DNA of 64,000 nt. It comes from Rhabdophis nuchalis (Eukaryota > Chordata > Lepidosauria > Squamata > Natricidae). Position 1 is the stretch's first letter, and each line of letters starts with the position of its first letter. Positions 52,851 through 64,000 of this stretch are shown piece after piece. Location of the stretch: positions 40,114,118 through 40,178,117 of the forward strand of contig CM077652.1 of NCBI GenBank assembly GCA_039707465.1. Direction: 5' to 3'. The position numbers and the translations under genes were made by a program. The notes under the pieces were generated by a model, which searched no databases, was not told where the DNA came from, and saw only the letters and a list, made by a program, of their open reading frames with translations.

Positions 52851-55800
52851 CTCAATTTAGCCAGGAACTGCAAATTTGGATCGAGAGCTCAAATTCGAAC
52901 GAGAAACACAAATTGGATGGTATCTGGGATGTAGAAGCTGGAAAACAAGTCGATTGGTTGATCTGAGCTTTCCCTGAGAAGTTACAGCCAAGTGTATATC
53001 AGAATTGACAAAAGAACTCAGTTTAGCCAGGAACTGCAAATTTGGATCCAGAGCTCAAATTCGAACGAGAAACCCATATTGGATGCTATCTGGAATGCTA
53101 AACCCGAAAAACAAGTCGATTGGTTGATCTGAGCTTTCCCTGAGAAGTTACAGCCAAGTGTATATCAGAATTGACAAAAGAACTCAGTTTAGCCAGGAAC
53201 TGCAAATTTGGATCCAGAGCTCAAATTCGAACGAGAAACACATATTGGATGGTATCTGGGATGCAGAAGCCGAAAAACAAGTGGATTGGTTGATCTGAGC
53301 TTTCCCTGAGAAGTTACAGCCAAGCGTATATCAGAATTGACAAAAGAACTCAGTTTAGCCAGGAACTGCAAATTTGGATCCAGAGCTCAAATTCGAACGA
53401 GAAACACATGTTGGATGGTATCTGGAATGCTAAACCCGAAAAACAAGTCCATTGGTTGATCTGAGCTTTCCCTGAGAAGTTACAGCCAAGCGTATCTCAG
53501 TATTGAGGAAAGAACTCAGTTTAGCCAGGAACTGCAAATTTGGATGCAGAGCTCAAATTCGAACGAGAAACCCATATTGGATGCTATCTGGAATGCTAAT
53601 CCCGAAAAACAAGTCGATCGGTTGATCTGAGCTTTCCCTGAGAAATTACAGCCAAGCGTATCTCAGTATTGAGGAAAGAACTCAATTTAGCCAGGAACTG
53701 CAAATTTGGATCGAGAACTCAAATTTGAACGAGAAACACAAATTGGATGCTATCTGGGATGTAGAAGCTGAAAAACAAGTCGATTGGTAGATCTGAGCTT
53801 TCCCTGAGAAGTTACAGCCAAGTGTATATCAGAATTGACAAAAGAACTCAGTTTAGCCAGGAACTGCAAATTTGGATGCAGAGCTCAAATTCGAACGACA
53901 AACCCATATTGGATGCTATCTGGAATGCTAATCCCGAAAAACAAGTCGATCGGTTGATCTGAGCTTTCCCTGAGAAATTACAGCCAAGCGTATCTCAGTA
54001 TTGAGGAAAGAACTCAATTTAGCCAGGAACTGCAAATTTGGATCGAGAACTCAAATTTGAACGAGAAACACAAATTGGATGGTATCTGGGATGTAGAAGC
54101 TGAAAAACAAGTCGATTGGTTGATCTGAGCTTTCCCTGAGAAGTTACAGCCAAGTGTATATCAGAATTGAGGAAAGAATTCAATTTAGCCAAGAACTGTA
54201 AATTTGGATCCAGAGTTCAAATTCGAACGAGAAACACAAATTGGATGCTATCTGGAATGCTAAACCCGAAAAACAAGTCGATTGGTTGATCTGAGCTTTC
54301 CCTGAGAAGTTACAGCCAAGCGTACCTCAGTATTGAGGAAAGAACTCAATTTAGCCAGGAACTGCAAATTTGGATCGAGAGCTCAAATTCGAACGAGAAA
54401 CACAAATTGGATGGTATCTGGGATGTAGAAGCTGGAAAACAAGTCGATTGGTTGATCTGAGCTTTCCCTGAGAAGTTACAGCCGTGTATATCAGAATTGA
54501 GGAAAGAATTCAATTTAGCCAAGAACTGCAAATTTGGATCCAGAGTTCAAATTAGAATGAGAAACACAAATTGGATGCTATCTGGGATGTAGAAGCTGAA
54601 AAACAAGTCGATTGGTAGATCTGAGCTTTCCCTGAGAAGTTACAGCCAAGCGTATATCAGAATTGACAAAAGAACTCAGTTTAGCCAGGAACTGCAAATT
54701 TGGATGCAGAGCTCAAATTCGAACGAGAAACACATATTGGATGGTATCTGCGATGCAGAAGCAGAAAAACAAGAGGATTGGTTGATCTGAACTTTCCCTG
54801 AGAAGTTACAGCCAAGCGTATATCAGAATTGACAAAAGAACTTAGTTTAGCCAGGAACTGCAAATTTGGATCCAGAGCTCAAATTCGAACGAGAAACCCA
54901 AATTGGATGGTATCTGGGATGTAGAAGCTGGAAAACAAGTCGATTGGTTGTTCTGAGCTTTCCCTGAGAAGTTACAGCCAAGTGTATATCAGAATTGAGG
55001 AAAGAATTCAATTTAGCCAAGAACTGCAAATTTGGATCCAGAGTTCAAATTCGAACGAGAAACACAAATTGGATGCTATATGGAATGCTAAACCCGAAAA
55101 ACAAGTCGATTGGTTGATCTGAGCTATCCCTGAGAAGTTACAGGCAAGTGTATATCAGAATTGACAAAAGAACTCAGTTTAGCCAGGAACTCCAAATTTG
55201 GATGCAGAGCTCAAATTCGAATGAGAAACACATATTGGATGCTATTTGGAATGCTAAACCCGAAAAACAAGTCGATTGGTTGATCTGAGCTTTCCCTGAG
55301 AAGTTACAGCCAAGCGTATATCAGAATTGACAAAAGAACTCAGTTTAGCCAGGAACTGCAAATTTGGATCCAGAGCTCAAATTCGAACGAGAAACACATA
55401 TTGGATGCTATTTGGAATGCTAAACCCGAAAAACAAGTCGATTGGTTGATCTGAGCTTTCCCTGAGAAGTTACAGCCAAGCGTATCTCAGTATTGAGGAA
55501 AGAACTCAATTTAGCCAGGAACTGCAAATTTGGATCGGGAGCTCAAATTCGAACGAGAAACACAAATTGGATGGTATCTGGGATGTAGAAGCTGGAAAAC
55601 AAGTCGATTGGTTGATCTGAGCTTTCCCTGAGAAGTTACAGCCAAGTGTATATCAGAATTGACAAAAGAACTCAGTTTAGCCAGGAACTGCAAATTTGGA
55701 TCCAGAGCTCAAATTCGAACGAGAAACCCATATTGGATGCTATCTGGAATGCTAAACCCGAAAAACAAGTCGATTGGTTGATCTGAGCTTTCCCTGAGAA

Positions 55801-55904
55801 GTTACAGCCAAGTGTATATCAGAATTGACAAAAGAACTCAGTTTAGCCAGGAACTGCAAATTTGGATCCAGAGCTCAAATTCGAACGAGAAACACATATT
55901 GGAT

Positions 55905-58900
55905 GGTATCTGGGATGCAGAAGCCGAAAAACAAGTGGATTGGTTGATCTGAGCTTTCCCTGAGAAGTTACAGCCAAGCGTATATCAGAATTGACAAAAG
56001 AACTCAGTTTAGCCAGGAACTGCAAATTTGGATCCAGAGCTCAAATTCGAACGAGAAACACATGTTGGATGGTATCTGGAATGCTAAACCCGAAAAACAA
56101 GTCCATTGGTTGATCTGAGCTTTCCCTGAGAAGTTACAGCCAAGCGTATCTCAGTATTGAGGAAAGAACTCAGTTTAGCCAGGAACTGCAAATTTGGATG
56201 CAGAGCTCAAATTCGAACGAGAAACCCATATTGGATGCTATCTGGAATGCTAATCCCGAAAAACAAGTCGATCGGTTGATCTGAGCTTTCCCTGAGAAAT
56301 TACAGCCAAGCGTATCTCAGTATTGAGGAAAGAACTCAATTTAGCCAGGAACTGCAAATTTGGATCGAGAACTCAAATTTGAACGAGAAACACAAATTGG
56401 ATGCTATCTGGGATGTAGAAGCTGAAAAACAAGTCGATTGGTAGATCTGAGCTTTCCCTGAGAAGTTACAGCCAAGTGTATATCAGAATTGACAAAAGAA
56501 CTCAGTTTAGCCAGGAACTGCAAATTTGGATGCAGAGCTCAAATTCGAACGACAAACCCATATTGGATGCTATCTGGAATGCTAATCCCGAAAAACAAGT
56601 CGATCGGTTGATCTGAGCTTTCCCTGAGAAATTACAGCCAAGCGTATCTCAGTATTGAGGAAAGAACTCAATTTAGCCAGGAACTGCAAATTTGGATCGA
56701 GAACTCAAATTTGAACGAGAAACACAAATTGGATGGTATCTGGGATGTAGAAGCTGAAAAACAAGTCGATTGGTTGATCTGAGCTTTCCCTGAGAAGTTA
56801 CAGCCAAGTGTATATCAGAATTGAGGAAAGAATTCAATTTAGCCAAGAACTGTAAATTTGGATCCAGAGTTCAAATTCGAACGAGAAACACAAATTGGAT
56901 GCTATCTGGAATGCTAAACCCGAAAAACAAGTCGATTGGTTGATCTGAGCTTTCCCTGAGAAGTTACAGCCAAGCGTACCTCAGTATTGAGGAAAGAACT
57001 CAATTTAGCCAGGAACTGCAAATTTGGATCGAGAGCTCAAATTCGAACGAGAAACACAAATTGGATGGTATCTGGGATGTAGAAGCTGGAAAACAAGTCG
57101 ATTGGTTGATCTGAGCTTTCCCTGAGAAGTTACAGCCGTGTATATCAGAATTGAGGAAAGAATTCAATTTAGCCAAGAACTGCAAATTTGGATCCAGAGT
57201 TCAAATTAGAATGAGAAACACAAATTGGATGCTATCTGGGATGTAGAAGCTGAAAAACAAGTCGATTGGTAGATCTGAGCTTTCCCTGAGAAGTTACAGC
57301 CAAGCGTATATCAGAATTGACAAAAGAACTCAGTTTAGCCAGGAACTGCAAATTTGGATGCAGAGCTCAAATTCGAACGAGAAACACATATTGGATGGTA
57401 TCTGCGATGCAGAAGCAGAAAAACAAGAGGATTGGTTGATCTGAGCTTTCCCTGAGAAGTTACAGCCAAGCGTATATCAGAATTGACAAAAGAACTTAGT
57501 TTAGCCAGGAACTGCAAATTTGGATCCAGAGCTCAAATTCGAACGAGAAACACAAATTGGATGGTATCTGGGATGTAGAAGCTGGAAAACAAGTCGATTG
57601 GTTGTTCTGAGCTTTCCCTGAGAAGTTACAGCCAAGTGTATATCAGAATTGAGGAAAGAATTCAATTTAGCCAAGAACTGCAAATTTGGATCCAGAGTTC
57701 AAATTCGAACGAGAAACACAAATTGGATGCTATATGGAATGCTAAACCCGAAAAACAAGTCGATTGGTTGATCTGAGCTATCCCTGAGAAGTTACAGGCA
57801 AGTGTATATCAGAATTGACAAAAGAACTCAGTTTAGCCAGGAACTCCAAATTTGGATGCAGAGCTCAAATTCGAATGAGAAACACATATTGGATGCTATT
57901 TGGAATGCTAAACCCGAAAAACAAGTCGATTGGTTGATCTGAGCTTTCCCTGAGAAGTTACAGCCAAGCGTATATCAGAATTGACAAAAGAACTCAGTTT
58001 AGCCAGGAACTGCAAATTTGGATCCAGAGCTCAAATTCGAACGAGAAACACATATTGGATGGTATCTGGGATGCAGAAGCCGAAAAACAAGTGGATTGGT
58101 TGATCTGAGCTTTCCCTGAGAAGTTACAGCCAAGCGTATATCAGAATTGACAAAAGAACTCAGTTTAGCCAGGAACTGCAAATTTGGATCCAGAGCTCAA
58201 ATTCGAACGAGAAACACATGTTGGATGGTATCTGGAATGCTAAACCCGAAAAACAAGTCCATTGGTTGATCTGAGCTTTCCCTGAGAAGTTACAGCCAAG
58301 CGTATCTCAGTATTGAGGAAAGAACTCAGTTTAGCCAGGAACTGCAAATTTGGATGCAGAGCTCAAATTCGAACGAGAAACCCATATTGGATGCTATCTG
58401 GAATGCTAATCCCGAAAAACAAGTCGATCGGTTGATCTGAGCTTTCCCTGAGAAATTACAGCCAAGCGTATCTCAGTATTGAGGAAAGAACTCAATTTAG
58501 CCAGGAACTGCAAATTTGGATCGAGAACTCAAATTTGAACGAGAAACACAAATTGGATGCTATCTGGGATGTAGAAGCTGAAAAACAAGTCGATTGGTAG
58601 ATCTGAGCTTTCCCTGAGAAGTTACAGCCAAGTGTATATCAGAATTGACAAAAGAACTCAGTTTAGCCAGGAACTGCAAATTTGGATGCAGAGCTCAAAT
58701 TCGAACGACAAACCCATATTGGATGCTATCTGGAATGCTAATCCCGAAAAACAAGTCGATCGGTTGATCTGAGCTTTCCCTGAGAAATTACAGCCAAGCG
58801 TATCTCAGTATTGAGGAAAGAACTCAATTTAGCCAGGAACTGCAAATTTGGATCGAGAACTCAAATTTGAACGAGAAACACAAATTGGATGGTATCTGGG

Positions 58901-60216
58901 ATGTAGAAGCTGAAAAACAAGTCGATTGGTTGATCTGAGCTTTCCCTGAGAAGTTACAGCCAAGTGTATATCAGAATTGAGGAAAGAATTCAATTTAGCC
59001 AAGAACTGTAAATTTGGATCCAGAGTTCAAATTCGAACGAGAAACACAAATTGGATGCTATCTGGAATGCTAAACCCGAAAAACAAGTCGATTGGTTGAT
59101 CTGAGCTTTCCCTGAGAAGTTACAGCCAAGCGTACCTCAGTATTGAGGAAAGAACTCAATTTAGCCAGGAACTGCAAATTTGGATCGAGAGCTCAAATTC
59201 GAACGAGAAACACAAATTGGATGGTATCTGGGATGTAGAAGCTGGAAAACAAGTCGATTGGTTGATCTGAGCTTTCCCTGAGAAGTTACAGCCGTGTATA
59301 TCAGAATTGAGGAAAGAATTCAATTTAGCCAAGAACTGCAAATTTGGATCCAGAGTTCAAATTAGAATGAGAAACACAAATTGGATGCTATCTGGGATGT
59401 AGAAGCTGAAAAACAAGTCGATTGGTAGATCTGAGCTTTCCCTGAGAAGTTACAGCCAAGCGTATATCAGAATTGACAAAAGAACTCAGTTTAGCCAGGA
59501 ACTGCAAATTTGGATGCAGAGCTCAAATTCGAACGAGAAACACATATTGGATGGTATCTGCGATGCAGAAGCAGAAAAACAAGAGGATTGGTTGATCTGA
59601 GCTTTCCCTGAGAAGTTACAGCCAAGCGTATATCAGAATTGACAAAAGAACTTAGTTTAGCCAGGAACTGCAAATTTGGATCCAGAGCTCAAATTCGAAC
59701 GAGAAACACAAATTGGATGGTATCTGGGATGTAGAAGCTGGAAAACAAGTCGATTGGTTGTTCTGAGCTTTCCCTGAGAAGTTACAGCCAAGTGTATATC
59801 AGAATTGAGGAAAGAATTCAATTTAGCCAAGAACTGCAAATTTGGATCCAGAGTTCAAATTCGAACGAGAAACACAAATTGGATGCTATATGGAATGCTA
59901 AACCCGAAAAACAAGTCGATTGGTTGATCTGAGCTATCCCTGAGAAGTTACAGGCAAGTGTATATCAGAATTGACAAAAGAACTCAGTTTAGCCAGGAAC
60001 TCCAAATTTGGATGCAGAGCTCAAATTCGAATGAGAAACACATATTGGATGCTATTTGGAATGCTAAACCCGAAAAACAAGTCGATTGGTTGATCTGAGC
60101 TTTCCCTGAGAAGTTACAGCCAAGCGTATATCAGAATTGACAAAAGAACTCAGTTTAGCCAGGAACTGCAAATTTGGATCCAGAGCTCAAATTCGAACGA
60201 GAAACACATATTGGAT
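55905..60216. repeat. 13-monomer (2,156 bp) tandem duplication found only in the right-hand block
   Basis: Units of about 55,905-58,060 and 58,061-60,216, with breakpoints uncertain by about 90 bp (crossover between 57,970 and 58,061). Left of the breakpoint the sequence follows copy 1 at offset 51,280, right of it at offset 53,436. Length is 13 x 166 minus 2, the deletion being the cagccgtgtata variant, now present at about 57,137 and 59,293. Confidence 0.85.
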
Positions 60217-62463
60217 GCTATTTGGAATGCTAAACCCGAAAAACAAGTCGATTGGTTGATCTGAGCTTTCCCTGAGAAGTTACAGCCAAGCGTATCTCAG
60301 TATTGAGGAAAGAACTCAATTTAGCCAGGAACTGCAAATTTGGATCGGGAGCTCAAATTTGAACGAGAAACACAAATTGGATGGTATCTGGGATGTAGAA
60401 GCTGAAAAACAAGTCGATTGGTTGATCTGAGCTTTCCCTGAGAAGTTACAGCCAAGTGTATATCAGAATTGAGGAAAGAATTCAATTTAGCCAAGAACTG
60501 TAAATTTGGATCCAGAGTTCAAATTCGAACGAGAAACACAAATTGGATGCTATCTGGAATGCTAAACCCGAAAAACAAGTCGATTGGTTGATCTGAGCTT
60601 TCCCTGAGAAGTTACAGCCAAGCGTATCTCAGTATTGAGGAAAGAACTCAGTTTAGCCAGGAACTGCAAATTTGGATGCAGAGCTCAAATTAGAACGAGA
60701 AACACAAATTGGATGCTATCTGGGATGCTAAACCCGAAAAACAAGTCGATTGGTTGATCTGAGCTTTCCCTGAGAAGTTACAGCCAAGCGTATATCAGAA
60801 TTGACAAAAGAACTCAGTTTAGCCAGGAACTGCAAATTTGGATCCAGAGCTCAAATTCGAACGAGAAACACATATTGGATGGTATCTGGGATGCAGAAGC
60901 CGAAAAACAAGAGGATTGGTTGATCTGAGCTTTCCCTGAGAAGTTACAGCCAAGCGTATATCAGAATTGACAAAAGAACTCAGTTTAGCCAGGAACTGCA
61001 AATTTGGATCCAGAGCTCAAATTCGAACGAGAAACACATATTGGATGGTATCTGGAATGCTAAACCCGAAAAACAAGTCGATTGGTTGATCTGAGCTTTC
61101 CCTGAGAAGTTACAGCCAAGCGTATCTCAATATTGAGGAAAGAACTCAATTTAGCCAGGAACTGCAAATTTGGATCGAGAGCTCAAATTCGAACGAGAAA
61201 CACAAATTGGATGGTATCTGGGATGTAGAAGCTGGAAAACAAGTCGATTGGTTGATCTGAGCTTTCCCTGAGAAGTTACAGCCAAGCGTATCTCTGTATT
61301 GAGGAAAGAACTCAATTTAGCCAGGAACTGCAAATTTGGATCGAGAGCTCAAATTCGAACGAGAAACACAAATTGGATGGTATCTGGGATGTAGAAGCTG
61401 AAAAACAAGTCGATTGGTAGATCTGAGCTTTCCCTGAGAAGTTACAGCCAAGTGTATATCAGAATTGACAAAAGAACTCAGTTTAGCCAGGAACTGCAAA
61501 TTTGGATGCAGAGCTCAAATTCGAACGAGAAACACATATTGGATGGTATCTGGGATGCAGAAGCCGAAAAACAAGAGGATTGGTTGATCTGAGCTTTCCC
61601 TGAGAAGTTACAGCCAAGCGTATATCAGAATTGACAAAAGAACTCAGTTTAGCCAGGAACTGCAAATTTGGATCCAGAGCTCAAATTCGAACGAGAAACA
61701 CATATTGGATGGTATCTGGAATGCTAAACCCGAAAAACAAGTCCATTGGTTGATCTGAGCTTTCCCTGAGAAGTTACAGCCAAGCGTATATCAGAATTGA
61801 CAAAAGAACTCAGTTTAGCCAGGAACTGCAAATTTGGATCCAGAGCTCAAATTCGAACGAGAAACACATATTGGATGGTATCTGGAATGCTAAACCCGAA
61901 AAACAAGTCGATTGGTTGATCTGAGCTTTCCCTGAGAAGTTACAGCCAAGCGTATCTCAGTATTGAGGAAAGAACTCAATTTAGCCAGGAACTGCAAATT
62001 TGGATCGAGAGCTCAAATTCGAACGAGAAACACAAATTGGATGGTATCTGGGATGTAGAAGCTGGAAAACAAGTCGATTGGTTGATCTGAGCTTTCCCTG
62101 AGAAGTTACAGCCAAGCGTATCTCTGTATTGAGGAAAGAACTCAATTTAGCCAGGAACTGCAAATTTGGATCGAGAGCTCAAATTCGAACGAGAAACACA
62201 AATTGGATGGTATCTGGGATGTAGAAGCTGAAAAACAAGTCGATTGGTAGATCTGAGCTTTCCCTGAGAAGTTACAGCCAAGTGTATATCAGAATTGACA
62301 AAAGAACTCAGTTTAGCCAGGAACTGCAAATTTGGATGCAGAGCTCAAATTCGAACGAGAAACACATATTGGATGGTATCTGGGATGCAGAAGCCGAAAA
62401 ACAAGAGGATTGGTTGATCTGAGCTTTCCCTGAGAAGTTACAGCCAAGCGTATATCAGAGGTT

Positions 62464-63249
62464 ATGTCCCGGTGCTTGGAAGCCGTACGGATCTGGATGG
62501 GTGGTAACAAACTCAGGCTCAACCCGTCCAAGACTGAGTGGCTGTGGCTTCCGGCGCCTCGGTTCAGCCAGATTATTCCAACTCTGGCCATTGGGGGCGA
62601 AACACCGGCCCCCGTGGAGAGGGCGCGCAATTTGGGTGTCCTCCTGGATTCCCGGCTGTCTATGGAAGATCATGTGGCAGCCGTGGCCAGGGGGGCGTTT
62701 CATCAGGTTCGCCTGATGCGCCAATTGCGCCCCTTACTGGACCGGGGGGCCTTACGCACAGTCACTCAAGCACTCGTCACCTCTCGACTCGACTACTGTA
62801 ATGCTCTCTACATGGGGCTTCCCTTGAGGTGCACCCGAAAGCTGCAGCTAGTCCAGAACGCAGCCGCGCGGGTGATTACGGGAGCGCCTAGACACTCCCA
62901 CATAACACCTATCCTGCGCGAGCTGCACTGGCTTCCTGTGGTCTTTCGGGTGCGCTTCAAGGTTTTAACGACCATCTTTAAAGCGCTCCATGGCTCGGGG
63001 CCTAGTTATATGCGAGACCGCCTCCTGCCCCATACATCTCTTAGACCGATACGCTCCCACAGAGAGGGCCTCCTCAGGGTGCCGTCGGCTGGACAATGCC
63101 GACTAGCGACACCCAGGGGGAGAGCCTTCTCTGTGGCGGGCCCAGTCCTCTGGAACGACTTACCCCCTGAACTCCGCACCATCTCCGACCTCCGCCTCTT
63201 CCGCAAGTGTCTGAAGACACACCTATTTCACCTAGCCGGCCTAGCGTAA
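62464..63249 (+). pseudogene. LINE ORF2 C-terminal fragment (261 codons), duplicate
   Basis: The translation is identical to the fragment in copy 1 over all 261 residues: NKLRLNPSKTE, LGVLLDS, SRLDYCNALYMGLP, VQNAAAR and HITPILRELHWLP at the same residue positions, ending at TAA. The catalytic YADD-type motif and the endonuclease are absent. The lack of even one amino-acid change between the two copies says the block duplication is recent or kept uniform by conversion. No promoter or splice context suggests expression; any transcription would be read-through from flanking DNA. Confidence 0.9.
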
Positions 63250-63452
63250 CCTCCACACTGACCATTAGATAGTTTTTAAACTTGGGATTTTAATTTGGTT
63301 TTAGCGCAGGGTTTATTTATTAAAATAAGTATTTTAAATTTCATATATTTTATATTTTGTATGTATTTTAACATCCCTGTGCGCCGCCCTGGGTCCTAAC
63401 AAGGAGAAGGGCGGGATATAAATTTAATAAAATAAAATAAAAAAAATAAATA
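63250..63452 (+). other. LINE 3' UTR and A/T repeat tail, copy 2
   Basis: Same noncoding 3' end as in copy 1, base for base as far as I can read, ending in the ataaa/aata tail at the junction with the satellite. Confidence 0.85.
63384..63414 (+). other. LINE 3'-terminal stem-loop, copy 2
   Basis: Same CCGCCCT/AGGGCGG stem with an inner TCCT/AGGA stem as in copy 1. Both arms are unchanged. Confidence 0.7.
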
Positions 63453-64000
63453 AGAATTGACAAAAGAACTCAGTTTAGCCAGGAACTGCAAATTTGGATC
63501 CAGAGCTCAAATTCGAACGAGAAACACATATTGGATGGTATCTGGAATGCTAAACCCGAAAAACAAGTCGATTGGTTGATCTGAGCTTTCCCTGAGAAGT
63601 TACAGCCAAGCGTATCTCAGAATTGACAAAAGAACTCAGTTTAGCCAGGAACTGCAAATTTGGATCCAGAGCTCAAATTCGAACGAGAAACACATATTGG
63701 ATGGTATCTGGAATGCTAAACCCGAAAAACAAGTCGATTGGTTGATCTGAGCTTTCCCTGAGAAGTTACAGCCAAGCGTATCTCAGTATTGAGGAAAGAA
63801 CTCAATTTAGCCAGGAACTGCAAATTTGGATCGAGAGCTCAAATTCGAACGAGAAACACAAATTGGATGGTATCTGGGATGTAGAAGCTGGAAAACAAGT
63901 CGATTGGTTGATCTGAGCTTTCCCTGAGAAGTTACAGCCAAGCGTATCTCTGTATTGAGGAAAGAACTCAATTTAGCCAGGAACTGCAAATTTGGATCGA
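63453..64000. repeat. 166-bp satellite array, right segment
   Basis: The satellite resumes directly after the second LINE copy and runs off the window edge. It matches the sequence after the first LINE (10017-10564) at offset 53,436 with no difference seen on reading, so the duplicated block continues past the window. Confidence 0.96.

Larger units (their letters stand above)
10017..62459. repeat. 166-bp satellite array, central segment (about 52 kb)
   Basis: About 316 more monomers of the same satellite, same orientation, with no foreign insertion between the two LINE copies. Types are mixed but occur in long blocks that recur at 830, 1,160/1,162, 2,654, 4,481, 4,648 and 4,979 bp, marked by rare shared variants. 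Recurrent monomer classes include one with gaggaaagaattc and gagttc (gains an EcoRI site, loses the SacI site), one with ggtagatctgagc (BglII) and one with tttggatccagagctc (BamHI next to SacI). The only length changes I found are scattered 1-2 bp deletions. There is no gene, RNA gene or control element I can support in this stretch. Confidence 0.97.
62460..63452 (+). mobile_element. 5'-truncated L2/CR1-superfamily LINE, copy 2
   Basis: Same 993-bp fragment as at 9024-10016, with identical 5' truncation point, 3' end and flanking satellite context, 53,436 bp downstream. I read both copies through and saw no difference, and their translations are identical. Two independent insertions would not share truncation point and target base, so this copy arose by duplication of a satellite block that already carried the LINE. 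Confidence 0.93.
51281..64000. repeat. Large duplicated block, copy 2 (12.7 kb, LINE-bearing)
   Basis: This block equals copy 1 plus 2,156 bp: 10,564 + 2,156 = 12,720 bp. The order of monomer variants, the 2-bp deletions and the LINE are the same. The extra length is a second tandem copy of a 13-monomer stretch between about 55.9 and 60.2 kb. Confidence 0.9.

Noticed and set aside
83..63989. More than a hundred near-identical 60-61-codon minus-strand ORFs, one per many monomers
   Set aside because: They start at TTG, not ATG, on the minus strand. The repeat length of 166 is not a multiple of three, so each ORF shifts frame and stops in the next monomer. Conservation follows the satellite itself, not coding constraint. 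They are by-products of the repeat.
1..64000. CRISPR-like array
   Set aside because: The repeat is contiguous, with no unique spacers between short repeats, and the LINE shows the DNA is eukaryotic.
1..64000. A new multi-gene biological system
   Set aside because: Both strands were read. Apart from the LINE fragment there is no non-satellite sequence in which such a system could be encoded.

Overview
This window is almost entirely one tandem satellite. Head-to-tail monomers of 166 bp (about 41% G+C, counted on a representative monomer) fill everything except two copies of a single truncated LINE. By arithmetic the window holds about 373 monomers, all in the same orientation. I see no host protein gene, RNA gene, CRISPR array or bacterial feature. 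The organism is a eukaryote. The LINE (CR1 superfamily, L2-like, with a GCCGCCCT...AGGGCGGGATATAAAT-type 3' end and an ATAAA-rich tail) points to a vertebrate and best fits a squamate reptile; that host call is inference. Monomer length, orientation and multi-kilobase higher-order duplications fit a centromeric or pericentromeric satellite, but location cannot be proved from sequence.

Layout: satellite 1-9023; 5'-truncated LINE 9024-10016; satellite 10017-62459; second LINE copy 62460-63452; satellite 63453-64000. Each LINE keeps the last 261 codons of a reverse-transcriptase ORF, a 3' UTR, a terminal hairpin and an A/T-rich tail. The two copies look identical.

The array is a nest of in-register duplications. 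The first 10,564 bp recur as the last 12,720 bp (51281-64000). The second copy differs mainly by an extra 13-monomer (2,156 bp) tandem duplication, which shifts the offset from 51,280 to 53,436. Inside are further unit lengths: 5 monomers (830 bp), 7 monomers (1,160/1,162 bp), 16 (2,654 bp), 27 and 30 (4,481 and 4,979 bp) and 28 (4,648 bp). The LINE inserted once, into a 5-monomer higher-order unit. LINE-free paralogues of that site survive at 559-561 and 51839-51841. Comparing filled and empty sites gives a net insert of exactly 996 bp with at most a 3-bp target duplication.

I found no new gene system. What is notable is the duplication history, which can be read base by base, and the very strict retention of monomer phase.
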